A stretch of 34,025 nt of DNA from an uncultured Bacilli bacterium. GTDB lineage: Bacteria > Bacillota_I > Bacilli_A > RF39 > UBA660. The notes below the pieces were generated by a model that did no database searches, was not told the origin of the DNA, and worked only from the letters and a program-made list of their open reading frames with translations. The stretch is from the NCBI GenBank assembly GCA_944332435.1, contig CALVJW010000012.1, forward strand, positions 1 through 34,025, given 5' to 3'. Below are positions 1 to 8,149 of the stretch, one piece after another (within the stretch, counting starts at the first letter, position 1; each line of letters starts with the position of its first letter). Made by a program: the position numbers and the translations under genes.

Positions 1-68
<68 letters not shown>

Positions 69-78
69 AAAAAAATAA

Positions 79-155
79 TGGTGGGCGATATAGGACTCGA
101 ACCTATGACCCCCTGCTTGTAAGGCAGGTGCTCTAACCAACTGAGCTAATCGCCC
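79..155 (-). tRNA. tRNA-Val (anticodon TAC), CCA encoded
   Basis: A full cloverleaf is visible: acceptor GGGCGAT pairs with ATCGCCC, the D-arm has the GGTTAGAGC-type pattern, the anticodon stem CCTGC/GCAGG encloses CTTACAA (anticodon TAC, valine), and the T-loop is TTCGAGT. The 3' CCA is encoded in the DNA (79-81). Confidence 0.95.
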
Positions 156-176
156 AAAAACCTTTGGACGTATTTA

Positions 177-205
177 ATATTACCAGTTTTCATATTGTTT
201 GTCAA
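177..205 (-). promoter_or_regulatory. sigma-A-type promoter of the tRNA pair
   Basis: On the minus strand TTGACA (200-205) is followed after exactly 17 bases by TAATAT (177-182), about 20 bases upstream of the tRNA-Val 5' end. The consensus -35 and the spacing suit a stable-RNA promoter. Confidence 0.75.
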
Positions 206-216
206 TAGACTTTTTT

Positions 217-579
217 TTATTTTTTTTGTTTTTTTAAATTTTCCTCTATCCAATATGGTAGTTTATATTCCAAAGTTTTAAATCCTTGCTTTGTTTCAAT
301 GATTTTTCGTTGTTTTCCTGAATACTTTCTACTATTTTTGTATGCTATATTTTTTATACTAAGTTTTAATTGATAATCTTCATCATCAACTTCCAATATT
401 TCCGTGTAAATAACGTCACCAATATTTACAAAGTCATGAATATCTTTTACAAAACCATGTGATATTTCTGATATATGAATTAACCCACTATAAAATTCAT
501 CAAATGACACAAAGGCACCATAAGATTCGATACCTGTGATTGTTCCTTTTACCACATTTCCTTTCTTATAATTTGCCAT
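217..579 (-). CDS. S1-domain RNA-binding protein, YugI/CvfD-like
   Basis: This 120-residue protein is essentially one S1 domain (about residues 5-75) with the pattern KGNVVKGTITGIESYGAFV, then GLIHISEIS and a closing LKLSIK strand, followed by a lysine-rich tail ending LKKQKK. Single-S1 proteins of this length in Bacilli (YugI/CvfD, general stress protein 13 family) bind ribosomes or RNA and act post-transcriptionally. The start is supported by an AGGTG Shine-Dalgarno site. The basic tail would favour RNA contact. It is divergent from the downstream-numbered Fe-S gene. The family is secure; the exact cellular role is not known from sequence. Confidence 0.85.
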   Translation of the reverse strand: MANYKKGNVVKGTITGIESYGAFVSFDEFYSGLIHISEISHGFVKDIHDFVNIGDVIYTEILEVDDEDYQLKLSIKNIAYKNSRKYSGKQRKIIETKQGFKTLEYKLPYWIEENLKKQKK

Positions 580-596
580 ACATACACCTCGGTTAA

Positions 597-602
597 ATTA
601 TA
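597..602 (-). promoter_or_regulatory. -10 box for the S1-domain gene
   Basis: TATAAT on the minus strand lies about 18 bases upstream of the S1-protein start, ahead of an AGGTG ribosome site. No convincing -35 hexamer is seen at 17 bases. Confidence 0.5.
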
Positions 603-630
603 ACATACTTTTTTTAAAATAAAAAGTTTA

Positions 631-659
631 TTTACGTTTTAACTTTTTCCATGTATAAT
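631..659 (+). promoter_or_regulatory. promoter of the NifU-type gene; decides its start
   Basis: TTTACG (631-636, 4 of 6 matches to TTGACA) and TATAAT (654-659) are 17 bases apart. The -10 box overlaps an in-frame ATG at 651, so that ATG cannot be on the transcript and the start at 675 is preferred. Confidence 0.6.
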
Positions 660-674
660 AAGATTGGTGATATT

Positions 675-920
675 ATGACAGACACAGAAAAAATAATAAA
701 TGTAATTGATAAGTTGCGTCCTTTTTTAATTAACGATGGTGGAAATATTGAATTTGTAAAATATGAAAATAATATTGTGTATATTAAAATGATGGGTGCA
801 TGTGCGGACTGCATGATGTTAGATTACACATTAAAAGAAGGAATTGAAATGGCAATCAAAGATGAAGTTCCTACTGTAATAGAAGTTGTAAACATCAATA
901 ATTCACAGCCAACTTATTAA
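675..920 (+). CDS. NifU C-terminal-domain Fe-S cluster scaffold/carrier
   Basis: The 81-residue product is a stand-alone Nfu domain. It has the LRPFLINDGGNIEFV opening and the GACADCMMLDYTLKEGIE region, whose CxxC pair binds a bridging Fe-S cluster in this family (YutI/NfuA C-terminal type). It acts in the cytosol, delivering Fe-S clusters to apoproteins. ATG 675 is preferred over 651 because the -10 box covers 651 and GGTGAT sits just upstream of 675. Its last 26 bases overlap the 3' end of the convergent YutH-like gene. Confidence 0.9.
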   Translation: MTDTEKIINVIDKLRPFLINDGGNIEFVKYENNIVYIKMMGACADCMMLDYTLKEGIEMAIKDEVPTVIEVVNINNSQPTY

Positions 921-1818
921 GCCACTCTATTTCTGGTAAATAGATGATTGATTTTAAATATTGATATGTAAGTACTATCATATTTTCATAATCTTTCGTA
1001 TGAGTTACAACTTTCAGTAACTCTTTTTCATTTTTCTCATCTAATATTACTTCTTCATAAATATCAAAATAAAAAGTTGGAAATAATAAGCGAATAAAAA
1101 ACATTTGACATTCATATTCTGATAAATTGCTATAAGTTAGATAATAAATGATTTCATTAATAATATCAGGTTGATTAAAAAAAGAAGATTTGAAATATTC
1201 ACTAGCATCTCTACTGGGAATATCTAAAACAAAATTTAAGGGATTATAAAGGTCGAATAAAGTGTCGCCAGATTGAATTCGTTTATGAGAAACTGATAAA
1301 ATATGGGTATCTTTTTTTCCCAACATATGAAATAAACTAATGCTCGTTTCTGCCAAGCCTACAAAATAACTAAAACTCTCTCTAATTCTTGGATGCTTTT
1401 TCGATAATTGACTGACTTGATATTCGAAATAATCTATTTTATTCGTCCATAATTGATACCAATCATCCCTTTTTAATATAGGATAATCTCCTATATTTTT
1501 GGTTTTATTTTGAAATAAAATTAAATCACTTAAAATTACCACATCATCTTCTTTCACAGATAATTTTAATAAAATATATGATACTTGATTAATATAAGTT
1601 AATATCTGCCCAGAAGTATTTAATACAATTTCATGACAATATAAGCCCCTCTCACGCAAAATTTGCGTTAATTGATATATTTGTTTCAACTCTTCCAAAT
1701 CTCTTTCTGCAGGCATTAAAACATATCTAAATTTATCAATTTGAAATGAATACCGCTTATTCATTTGGTGAATAGTTTGAGTCGTTAATCCATAGTAATA
1801 ATGAAGGGCATTTTTCAT
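895..1818 (-). CDS. YutH/CotS-like protein, degenerate kinase fold
   Basis: This is a 307-residue soluble protein with no signal peptide. The N-terminal half (YRYVLMPAERDLEELKQI, then a region on retrieving LNTSGQILTYI) and the C-terminal half (SFSYFVGLAETSISL, LYNPLNFVLDIPSRDASEYFK) resemble the layout of YutH/CotS proteins. Those are spore-associated members of the aminoglycoside-phosphotransferase-like fold in Bacillus. The HxDxxxxN catalytic loop of active kinases is not evident, so it is probably a non-catalytic relative. An AGGTGA site precedes the ATG. Assignment is by remembered family pattern and is tentative; an unrelated hypothetical protein remains possible. Confidence 0.4.
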   Translation of the reverse strand: MKNALHYYYGLTTQTIHQMNKRYSFQIDKFRYVLMPAERDLEELKQIYQLTQILRERGLYCHEIVLNTSGQILTYINQVSYILLKLSVKEDDVVILSDLILFQNKTKNIGDYPILKRDDWYQLWTNKIDYFEYQVSQLSKKHPRIRESFSYFVGLAETSISLFHMLGKKDTHILSVSHKRIQSGDTLFDLYNPLNFVLDIPSRDASEYFKSSFFNQPDIINEIIYYLTYSNLSEYECQMFFIRLLFPTFYFDIYEEVILDEKNEKELLKVVTHTKDYENMIVLTYQYLKSIIYLPEIEWLNKLAVNY

Positions 1819-1867
1819 AGATTCACCTCATTTCATTGTATGACTTTCTTTTTTATTTCATGCGAAA

Positions 1868-1893
1868 AGATATAGCACTATCGTACTATATCT
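1868..1893 (-). terminator. hairpin at the 3' end of the acidic coiled-coil gene
   Basis: AGATATAG and CTATATCT form an 8-bp inverted repeat around a 10-base loop, followed on the minus strand by TTTTC. The hairpin overlaps the last codons of the gene. The T-run is short, so efficiency is uncertain. Confidence 0.45.
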
Positions 1894-3068
1894 CTTATTT
1901 GTGTTAATTTTTCATGATATGCTTGAATTAATTCTTCCAACTTTTTATTTTTTTCTTCTAACATTTCATTGTTTTTCTTTTCTTCTTCATATAATTTTTT
2001 ATATTCTGAATCATCATTTACTTCCAAAATTTCCATTGGTTCTTCTTTAGCTGTAGTATCAACATCCTTCGTTATCTCTTCCGTAACAACATTTGTCGGT
2101 GCTTCATTCACATTGAAGAATTCAAAACCTGAACTCATATCTTTTGGTAATTCAATAGCATCATTCGCAGGTTCTGAAACACTATACTCAATTGTTGGTT
2201 CCGGAATAATAGAAGTTTGTTCTTCCTTTTCTACTACTGGGATATCATCTACTACAATCGGATCTAAAGCAACTGGAGTTGGCAATTCAGTTTCATGAAC
2301 AATTTCATTTGTAGTTTCATTTTGTTGTTCCGTTGCGATTGATTGTTCTACATCGCTTGGAATTTCAGCAGGTGCGTCCATTGTAACTGGTTGTTCTAAA
2401 GCTACTTCTGTTTTTTCTTCCTCTTTTACTTCTTCCGTATCTTCATGACTTTTTTTACCAAATATATTTTTTAAACTAAATTTTCCTTTTTTCTTTTTAT
2501 GTTCTTCTTTTTCATCTTTTAACGGTTTAGAAGGCATAATAATCTCCATTGTTGCTTCCAATTTTTCATCTGTATTATCTTCAACTTTCGAAAATTCTTG
2601 GCTAACTTCATCCATTAAATTTGTTAGATCAGCATTTATTTCTTTTAATGACTCTGTTTTCTCTTCAAGGGATTGTTCGTTTTCTGATAATTCAATATTA
2701 TTAAAATCAGGTGTATTGGCACTTAGATATGGCATTACTGCCACTGGTAAACGTAGTGCCCGTGCATCAGTGATTTTCAAATTCTCTAATAAATGATAAT
2801 TTAAATCTTCTACTCCTAATTTATTACATTCTTTATTATCATTTACAATTCCAACAATTGCATTTTTAACTCTATCCCATTCTTCTTGAGTATCAATTGG
2901 AAGAACTTGTTCATTATCAACTACTTTTGCTACAAAAATTTTAACATTACCATCTGCATCAGCAATTCCATCACTGTAAATTACATATGCTTGATCAGCC
3001 AATTTAAAATAACGTTCAATCGTTACGCTTTGCACGATACCGTTAATGATTAACTCCACTTTTTTCAT
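1878..3068 (-). CDS. acidic protein with C-terminal coiled coil, function unknown
   Basis: The 396 residues have three parts. Residues 1-125 look folded (KKVELIINGIVQSVTIERYF, with several short hydrophobic strands). Residues 125-340 are low-complexity and Glu/Thr/Pro-rich, with one strongly basic island (KKKKGKFSLKNIFGKKSHE) near 195. Residues 350-396 are a predicted coiled coil rich in E, K and L. No signal peptide or membrane segment is seen, so it is likely cytoplasmic. The layout of a globular head, disordered acidic arm and coiled coil is typical of scaffolding or cell-division-type adaptors, but no family is recognised. The start has a GGAGGA Shine-Dalgarno site. Confidence 0.75.
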   Translation of the reverse strand: MKKVELIINGIVQSVTIERYFKLADQAYVIYSDGIADADGNVKIFVAKVVDNEQVLPIDTQEEWDRVKNAIVGIVNDNKECNKLGVEDLNYHLLENLKITDARALRLPVAVMPYLSANTPDFNNIELSENEQSLEEKTESLKEINADLTNLMDEVSQEFSKVEDNTDEKLEATMEIIMPSKPLKDEKEEHKKKKGKFSLKNIFGKKSHEDTEEVKEEEKTEVALEQPVTMDAPAEIPSDVEQSIATEQQNETTNEIVHETELPTPVALDPIVVDDIPVVEKEEQTSIIPEPTIEYSVSEPANDAIELPKDMSSGFEFFNVNEAPTNVVTEEITKDVDTTAKEEPMEILEVNDDSEYKKLYEEEKKNNEMLEEKNKKLEELIQAYHEKLTQIRDIVR

Positions 3069-3100
3069 ATTTCCTCCTTTATTCTTTTACCCTTATAACA

Positions 3101-3128
3101 ATTATATCAAAAAAACATTTATATTCAA
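3101..3128 (-). promoter_or_regulatory. promoter of the acidic coiled-coil gene
   Basis: TTGAAT (3123-3128) and TATAAT (3101-3106) on the minus strand are 16 bases apart, upstream of a GGAGGA ribosome site and the ATG at 3068. Confidence 0.6.
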
Positions 3129-3171
3129 TATATTTTTCAAGAATTCTCTATTTTTCTTCTATTTTCTATTG

Positions 3172-3177
3172 TATAAT
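3172..3177 (+). promoter_or_regulatory. -10 box that sets the start of the DUF308-like gene
   Basis: TATAAT lies immediately before an in-frame ATG at 3179, which would then precede the transcript start. A GGAGGG site at 3188-3193 is correctly spaced for GTG 3200. Confidence 0.5.
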
Positions 3178-3199
3178 AATGTGTACTGGAGGGATATAT

Positions 3200-4507
3200 G
3201 TGTTAAGAAAAAAAGTAGATATTTCAGCTCTATTGCTTTTTTCTATTACTTGTATTGTTTTAGGAATCTTTACCATGATAAACGGCAAATTAATCTTACG
3301 CTATAATATTTATTTAATTGGTTCTATTTTAGCGTTCATTGCTATTTTTGATTTTTATCATTTATTTTTTGGAAAGAAGGAACAAAAAAAATTAATCGAG
3401 GCAATCATTAAATTAGTCTTAGACTGTGCTTTCACTTTAGTGATGTTTTATAAAACAAACTTTATTTTAGCAAGTATCACTATATTCTTTGGCCTTTATA
3501 TTTTTTTACATAGTCTATTACACTTATTTAATTTCTTTCTATATTACACCAATCATATCAAAGGAAGTTTAAAATTGTTCTTCTATTTTATTATAACCTT
3601 AATACTATCTTTGTTACTTATCTTGCACCCAACCCAAAATATTGTCTATGCACAGGTTATTATTGGTCTTTACCTCATTTTCCTAGGAATCACAAAATTA
3701 AATGACTTTTTAGTGGAAACAATTCCTACCAGAATTAGTAATAAAATGAAAGCTCGAATTCAAATACAACTACCCATTTTATTGGCAATGTTTATTCCAA
3801 AAAGATTACTATCTTTAATTAATGAAATGGTAGAAATTAAAAAAGAAGATACAAACTTCAGAGTTGTTAAAAATCACCATTTACCAGATATTGAAGTGAT
3901 TATTCACTTAGCAAAGGGTGGAACTGCGGCTTTTGGCCATGTAGAGGTTTGCTATCAAAATAAAATTTATTCATTTGGAAATTATGATATGCATTCACGA
4001 AGCTTTTTTAATGCAATTGGTGATGGTGTTATCTGTATAGCTGATCGAGATCGTTATATAGACTATGTATTGGAACAGAAACATCGATATTTAGTAGTAT
4101 TTGGTATTCAGTTAACAAACCAAGAAAAAAAGATTATAGAAAAAAGAATTCACGACCTCACAGAACATAATACGATTGATTATTATCCTGATTTGGCTCT
4201 TGCTGATAAAGGATTACTACCACCAGGTGATTACCATGATATGAGCAGTGAAATTTACAAACTAGCAAATGGAAAATTCAAGAAAATTATCTCTGGCAAA
4301 AATAAAAAATTTTTCGTACTAAAAACAAATTGTGTTATGGTAGCAAATTCAATTTTCAATGGCATTGGAAAAAACATCATTGCTTTAAATGGAATTATTT
4401 CGCCAGGGTCATATTATGAATATTTAAATAACGCTTTTTTAAATAAAAATAGTAATGTGATTACAAGAATTGTTTATACGAAGGAGACGAAAGATAAATC
4501 ATTGTAG
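3200..4507 (+). CDS. membrane protein: DUF308-like TM region plus permuted NlpC/P60-like domain
   Basis: GTG 3200 is chosen because it follows GGAGGG and the earlier ATG overlaps a -10 box; this gives 435 residues. The first ~185 residues hold about six hydrophobic helices in HdeD/DUF308 style. The C-terminal ~220 residues are soluble. They contain HLAKGGTAAFGHVEV, with His in a GHVEV setting followed by YSFGNYD, and then late in the chain TNCVMVANSIF, with Cys. A His-first, Cys-last order is that of permuted papain-fold proteins (LRAT/YiiX type), which include peptidases, amidases and acyltransferases. I infer a membrane-tethered cysteine hydrolase or acyltransferase; the substrate is unknown. 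It ends 9 bases inside the convergent helicase gene. Confidence 0.65.
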   Translation: MLRKKVDISALLLFSITCIVLGIFTMINGKLILRYNIYLIGSILAFIAIFDFYHLFFGKKEQKKLIEAIIKLVLDCAFTLVMFYKTNFILASITIFFGLYIFLHSLLHLFNFFLYYTNHIKGSLKLFFYFIITLILSLLLILHPTQNIVYAQVIIGLYLIFLGITKLNDFLVETIPTRISNKMKARIQIQLPILLAMFIPKRLLSLINEMVEIKKEDTNFRVVKNHHLPDIEVIIHLAKGGTAAFGHVEVCYQNKIYSFGNYDMHSRSFFNAIGDGVICIADRDRYIDYVLEQKHRYLVVFGIQLTNQEKKIIEKRIHDLTEHNTIDYYPDLALADKGLLPPGDYHDMSSEIYKLANGKFKKIISGKNKKFFVLKTNCVMVANSIFNGIGKNIIALNGIISPGSYYEYLNNAFLNKNSNVITRIVYTKETKDKSL

Positions 4508-6025
4508 ACGTTTTAATTCATGAGCAAATTTTGACTTATGCAAATAGGGTATAAATAAATATACTCTATTTTTTGTTCTTGTCAATGCCACATAAAAAAG
4601 TCTACGCTCTTCCATATAATTTTCTAGCTTGTTTGATTTCAGCAATGTAAGTATTGAATTATCTTTAATTTTTGATGGAAAACCATAAGTACCATCTTCT
4701 AAGTTAATTAATATGACTTGATCAAATCCTAACCCTTTAGATGCATGGATAGTAAGATAAGAAATAGATAGTTTTGTATAATTTTTATAACGAAAATGAT
4801 TTTTACATACTCGTTTTAAATAAGGATTATCATATAATCGTTTCATATCATGTTGATATCTTCCCAAAATCAATATAGATTGTTTGCAGTTGTCTTTTGC
4901 TATGTTTTCCAATATTTGATTTATTTTTTTAGTAAACGATCCTTTTCGATAATAGCAATAAATAATCGGTTGTTCGACTTGTTTTTTTGATTGTAATACC
5001 TTTTTAATCTGATACTTATTTTTCATAATAAATTGGACAGCAACTTGAACTAATTCATTACTATTGCGATATGTCATCGTCAAAAATTTTACTTCACTAT
5101 TAGGGAAAAACATCGAAAATTTAATAAATAAATTACTATCACTACCAGAAAAACGATAAATAGATTGCCAATCATCACCAACTACAATCAACTTGGCTTG
5201 TGTTTTTTCCACTAATGTCTTCAGCAATAAAAAACGATGATAAGAAATATCTTGATATTCATCTACAAAAATATAGCGATAAGACAAAGGAGTTGTCCCA
5301 TTTAATAATTTAGTAGCTTCTTTAATCATATCTGAAAAATCAAATATACTATGCTTCTTTTTATACAGACGATAAATTTGTTCAATATTTTGAAACAAAT
5401 AAAAAAAATCACGTTGTATTTTCCTTTTTTTTCGATTGACAACACCGGCTTTTTCTTTGGCATTCAAAGTATCCCACTTATTCCAAAAAGATAATAATAT
5501 ATCAACAAATTTGATATAATTCACATTATTTTTTGTTTTCTCCCATGAATCTTCTTTTTTAACTTTTTGACTATGGCTTCTATTTACTTTTGTATTTATA
5601 AATTGATAAATTTTTTCTTGAAATTCAATATTGTATTTACATAAACTCCCAATAATAATATGAATAAAATCTTTTTTATTACTCAAAATGGTAAGATTTG
5701 AATACTCCTTTTTAATAATTTCTAACCCTAATTTATGAAACGTCATAATTTGTACGGAATAATTCATTATATCTTGCAGCTGTCTTTTTAAATCACGAAC
5801 TGTTTCATTTGTAAAAGAAATCATTAAAATGGTTTTAGGATCTATCTTTTTTATCTGAATCAAATATAGTACTTTCGCTACAATTGTCGTTGTTTTACCA
5901 CTTCCTGCTCCTGCAATAATCATTAAATACTGCGATTTATTGATAATAATTTCTTTTTGCTCTTTATCTAATTTGATATTTGGATCAATTTTAGATAACA
6001 GCATTTCTATTTTTCTTTCTTCCAT
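4499..6025 (-). CDS. UvrD/Rep-type superfamily 1 DNA helicase (short)
   Basis: All core SF1A motifs are present: Q-motif LDKEQKEII (19-27), Walker A GAGSGKTTT (39-47), Walker B DEYQDIS (about 255), motif III GDDWQSIYRFSG (about 285), motif IV TMTYRN, motif V YLTIHASKGLGFDQV and motif VI EERRLFYVALTRTK (about 480). It should translocate 3'-to-5' on ssDNA using ATP. At 508 residues it is shorter than UvrD or PcrA (about 720-750), with reduced 1B/2B insertions. That resembles small accessory UvrD-like helicases. TATAAT at 6030-6035 is only five bases before this ATG, so translation may be leaderless or may begin at ATG 6004, which follows GGAAG. Confidence 0.9.
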   Translation of the reverse strand: MEERKIEMLLSKIDPNIKLDKEQKEIIINKSQYLMIIAGAGSGKTTTIVAKVLYLIQIKKIDPKTILMISFTNETVRDLKRQLQDIMNYSVQIMTFHKLGLEIIKKEYSNLTILSNKKDFIHIIIGSLCKYNIEFQEKIYQFINTKVNRSHSQKVKKEDSWEKTKNNVNYIKFVDILLSFWNKWDTLNAKEKAGVVNRKKRKIQRDFFYLFQNIEQIYRLYKKKHSIFDFSDMIKEATKLLNGTTPLSYRYIFVDEYQDISYHRFLLLKTLVEKTQAKLIVVGDDWQSIYRFSGSDSNLFIKFSMFFPNSEVKFLTMTYRNSNELVQVAVQFIMKNKYQIKKVLQSKKQVEQPIIYCYYRKGSFTKKINQILENIAKDNCKQSILILGRYQHDMKRLYDNPYLKRVCKNHFRYKNYTKLSISYLTIHASKGLGFDQVILINLEDGTYGFPSKIKDNSILTLLKSNKLENYMEERRLFYVALTRTKNRVYLFIPYLHKSKFAHELKRLQ

Positions 6026-6029
6026 ATTA

Positions 6030-6035
6030 ATTATA
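6030..6035 (-). promoter_or_regulatory. -10 box nearly abutting the helicase start
   Basis: TATAAT on the minus strand is followed by TAAT and then the ATG. The predicted transcript would start at or inside the first codons, implying a leaderless mRNA or the second ATG at 6004. Confidence 0.4.
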
Positions 6036-6060
6036 TACAGCAGGCATAGAAAAAAATCCT

Positions 6061-6086
6061 TTAAAAAAACACGAAAATTTCGTGTT
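6061..6086 (-). terminator. rho-independent terminator after the rmuC gene run
   Basis: AACACGAA and TTCGTGTT (6068-6086) form a perfect 8-bp stem with a 3-base loop. On the minus strand it runs into seven T residues. It overlaps the stop codon of the 107-residue gene and closes the 6085-8069 transcription unit. Confidence 0.8.
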
Positions 6087-6408
6087 ATTGATATAAAATA
6101 AAAGCAAGGACTAAGAAAGCTACTTCAAAGAAGAGGGATAATAATCCAATCATAAAAGCATTAGAAAAGCCATTTTCACGATCAGCCATTTTTCTACCAA
6201 CTGCTGTTGCATATGTTTTAGTAACACCCCTTGTATTTGCATTATTTTTCCCGGATGTATTAGTGTCTTGAGCAGTTACCGAATTATCACTTTCAGCCAT
6301 ATTTGTTCCCAAATCATTTTGAGAAATTAATTTTAAATACTCTTCTTTTAAAGCTTGTAGTTTCTCAATTCTTTTTTCTCTTTCCGATTTTATTGCTTCG
6401 TTTTCCAT
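6085..6408 (-). CDS. small tail-anchored protein, function unknown
   Basis: With ATG 6408, preceded at good spacing by AGGTG, the product has 107 residues; a GTG nine bases earlier is the alternative. It has a charged N-terminal helix (EREKRIEKLQALKEEYLKLI), a polar Ser/Asn/Thr linker, and one C-terminal membrane helix (AFMIGLLSLFFEVAFLVLAF). This suggests tail-anchored topology with the N-terminus inside. It is last in a run with a YjdF-like membrane protein and RmuC. The start lies two bases inside the upstream gene's end region, so the two are translationally coupled. No family is recognised. Confidence 0.7.
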   Translation of the reverse strand: MENEAIKSEREKRIEKLQALKEEYLKLISQNDLGTNMAESDNSVTAQDTNTSGKNNANTRGVTKTYATAVGRKMADRENGFSNAFMIGLLSLFFEVAFLVLAFILYQ

Positions 6409-6409
6409 T

Positions 6410-7018
6410 CTATGCACCTGCTTCTTTAATAAATTTTATTACAATTGATTCTTTCTTTCTTTTCACTTCATGCCAATATTGACTACTAATTACAATCGCT
6501 CCTAAAAATGCCATTAACATATCCCACATTGTATCAGATACTCCTGTTGTTATAACATTTTGAGCATCTTTACTAAAAATGTAATCAGATATAAATTCAT
6601 AAAATTCCCATAATGTGGCAATTGAAAGAGTCACTGCAATCATAAATATAATGGTAAATACAACGTTTATCTTTTTATACTGCTTTAATTTTATTAATAA
6701 TAATAATCCAATAAAAGCACTTAGCATTCCAGAAATAAAATGCATAATTTTATCATATCCAGGAATTAAATCATAAAAATTAACAATAGATCCTAGAAAA
6801 TGAGCAAAAAAGACAAAAATCAAATACATTGTCTCTACTTGATTACTAATCTTTAAATAAAAGAACTTTTTAAGAAGGAATGGTATTAGCATGACTGGAA
6901 TAATAGAAATACAGATTAAAAAACCATAGACATCATTATTTAATATTCTCATAATACCATAAATAATACCTCCAATTATAGCAATTGCCATTAAACATAT
7001 ATTCACTTTTTTATTCAT
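6410..7018 (-). CDS. YjdF/DUF2238-like integral membrane protein
   Basis: The 202-residue protein has about six transmembrane helices. Conserved polar residues sit in and near them: FFAHFLGSIVNFYD, GYDKIMHFISGML, TLWEFYEFISD and GVSDTMWDMLMAFLGA. These His, Glu and Asp positions match what I recall of the DUF2238 (B. subtilis YjdF) membrane family, whose biochemical function is not established. The 3' end of rmuC overlaps its start by eight bases, so it is cotranscribed with RmuC and the small tail-anchored protein. Confidence 0.6.
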   Translation of the reverse strand: MNKKVNICLMAIAIIGGIIYGIMRILNNDVYGFLICISIIPVMLIPFLLKKFFYLKISNQVETMYLIFVFFAHFLGSIVNFYDLIPGYDKIMHFISGMLSAFIGLLLLIKLKQYKKINVVFTIIFMIAVTLSIATLWEFYEFISDYIFSKDAQNVITTGVSDTMWDMLMAFLGAIVISSQYWHEVKRKKESIVIKFIKEAGA

Positions 7019-8069
7019 TTATTTTCTCCATTTCTACTTGATTAATCGATTGAAATCTTTTACTAATTTTTTCAGTTGTTGTATGAATTTCTTTTACATC
7101 TTTATTAACTGTATCAATACTTCTTGATAATTTATCCCAACGTTCTTTATATCGTCTAAATTCTTGATCTAAGAGTTTTAATTCTTGATGAATGATTGAT
7201 GCATATTTATCTCGCTCCATATTTTTTATAATCATTTCTATCGTCGTAAGTGTACTAATTAAAGTTGTTGGTGATGTAATCCATACTCTTTTTTTATAAG
7301 CATATTCTATTAAATCAGAATGATACGCATTTACTTCAGCAAAAATTGCTTCAGCTGGTAAAAACAAAATTGCCTGATCAGTTGTAACTCCAGGAATAAT
7401 ATATTTACTTGCGATTGCATCAATATGCTTTTTCATATCTGCCTTAAATAATTTTTCTGCTGATTCTCTTACCGCTTGTCCAACTTTTTTATCTACCATT
7501 TTTCGGTAATTTTCTAGTGGAAATTTAGAATCAATGGCAATCGTTCCAAGTGGTTCTGGTGCAAATAATACACAGTCAGCAATCGTACCATTAGAGAAAG
7601 GATATTGTAAGCGATAGATAGAATCATTTTCTCCAAAAATACTAGACATAATATGATGAAGATTTACTTCCCCAAAAATACCTCTCGTTTTTTTATCCGT
7701 TAAAACACTTTGAAGAGATACAATATCATTTGATAAACCATCGATTTTTGCCTGAGCAGCATCAATTTTGGCTAATCTCTCTAATACATTTGTAAATGTT
7801 TTATTACTTTTTTCAAAGTTTTCATCTAAACGTTCATTTACCCGATCATTTATTTGCATTAAGCGATGCTCTAATTTTTCATTTAGTGTATTAAAATCCT
7901 CATTCATCGTTCGACCTAAATCACTCTTAAATGAACCTAGTTCTTTAATTACATTAGTCTCTAACTTACCCAAACGTTCTGTTATATTTGATTCATCTAT
8001 ATTTTTCATTAATGATATAACTGCAATAACAAGAATAATGATTAATAGAACTAATATAATATATTCCAT
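7011..8069 (-). CDS. rmuC: RmuC family protein
   Basis: The 352-residue protein has an N-terminal membrane anchor (EYIILVLLIIILVIAVISL), a coiled-coil region (about 30-120) and the RmuC nuclease-like domain. The last shows GIFGEVNLHHIMSSIFG, DCVLFAPEP and the conserved IAIDSKFPLENYRKM, where Asp and Lys match the PD-(D/E)xK-like core. RmuC limits recombination at inverted repeats in E. coli. The length and domain order fit the family. It is first in its transcription unit and has its own promoter. Confidence 0.93.
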   Translation of the reverse strand: MEYIILVLLIIILVIAVISLMKNIDESNITERLGKLETNVIKELGSFKSDLGRTMNEDFNTLNEKLEHRLMQINDRVNERLDENFEKSNKTFTNVLERLAKIDAAQAKIDGLSNDIVSLQSVLTDKKTRGIFGEVNLHHIMSSIFGENDSIYRLQYPFSNGTIADCVLFAPEPLGTIAIDSKFPLENYRKMVDKKVGQAVRESAEKLFKADMKKHIDAIASKYIIPGVTTDQAILFLPAEAIFAEVNAYHSDLIEYAYKKRVWITSPTTLISTLTTIEMIIKNMERDKYASIIHQELKLLDQEFRRYKERWDKLSRSIDTVNKDVKEIHTTTEKISKRFQSINQVEMEKINE

Positions 8070-8092
8070 ATTACCACTCCTATTCTATAACC

Positions 8093-8121
8093 ATTTTATC
8101 ACTTTCTTCTCATGTTTCCAA
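8093..8121 (-). promoter_or_regulatory. promoter of rmuC
   Basis: TTGGAA (8116-8121) and TAAAAT (8093-8098) are exactly 17 bases apart on the minus strand. An AGGAGTGG ribosome site follows before ATG 8069. Confidence 0.6.
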
Positions 8122-8124
8122 TCA

Positions 8125-8149
8125 AAAAGAATAGATTTTCTATTCTTTT
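8125..8149 (-). terminator. terminator of the rhodanese gene
   Basis: An 11-bp perfect inverted repeat, AAAAGAATAGA and TCTATTCTTTT, with a 3-base loop overlaps the rhodanese stop codon. On the minus strand it ends in TTTTTGATT. Confidence 0.7.
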
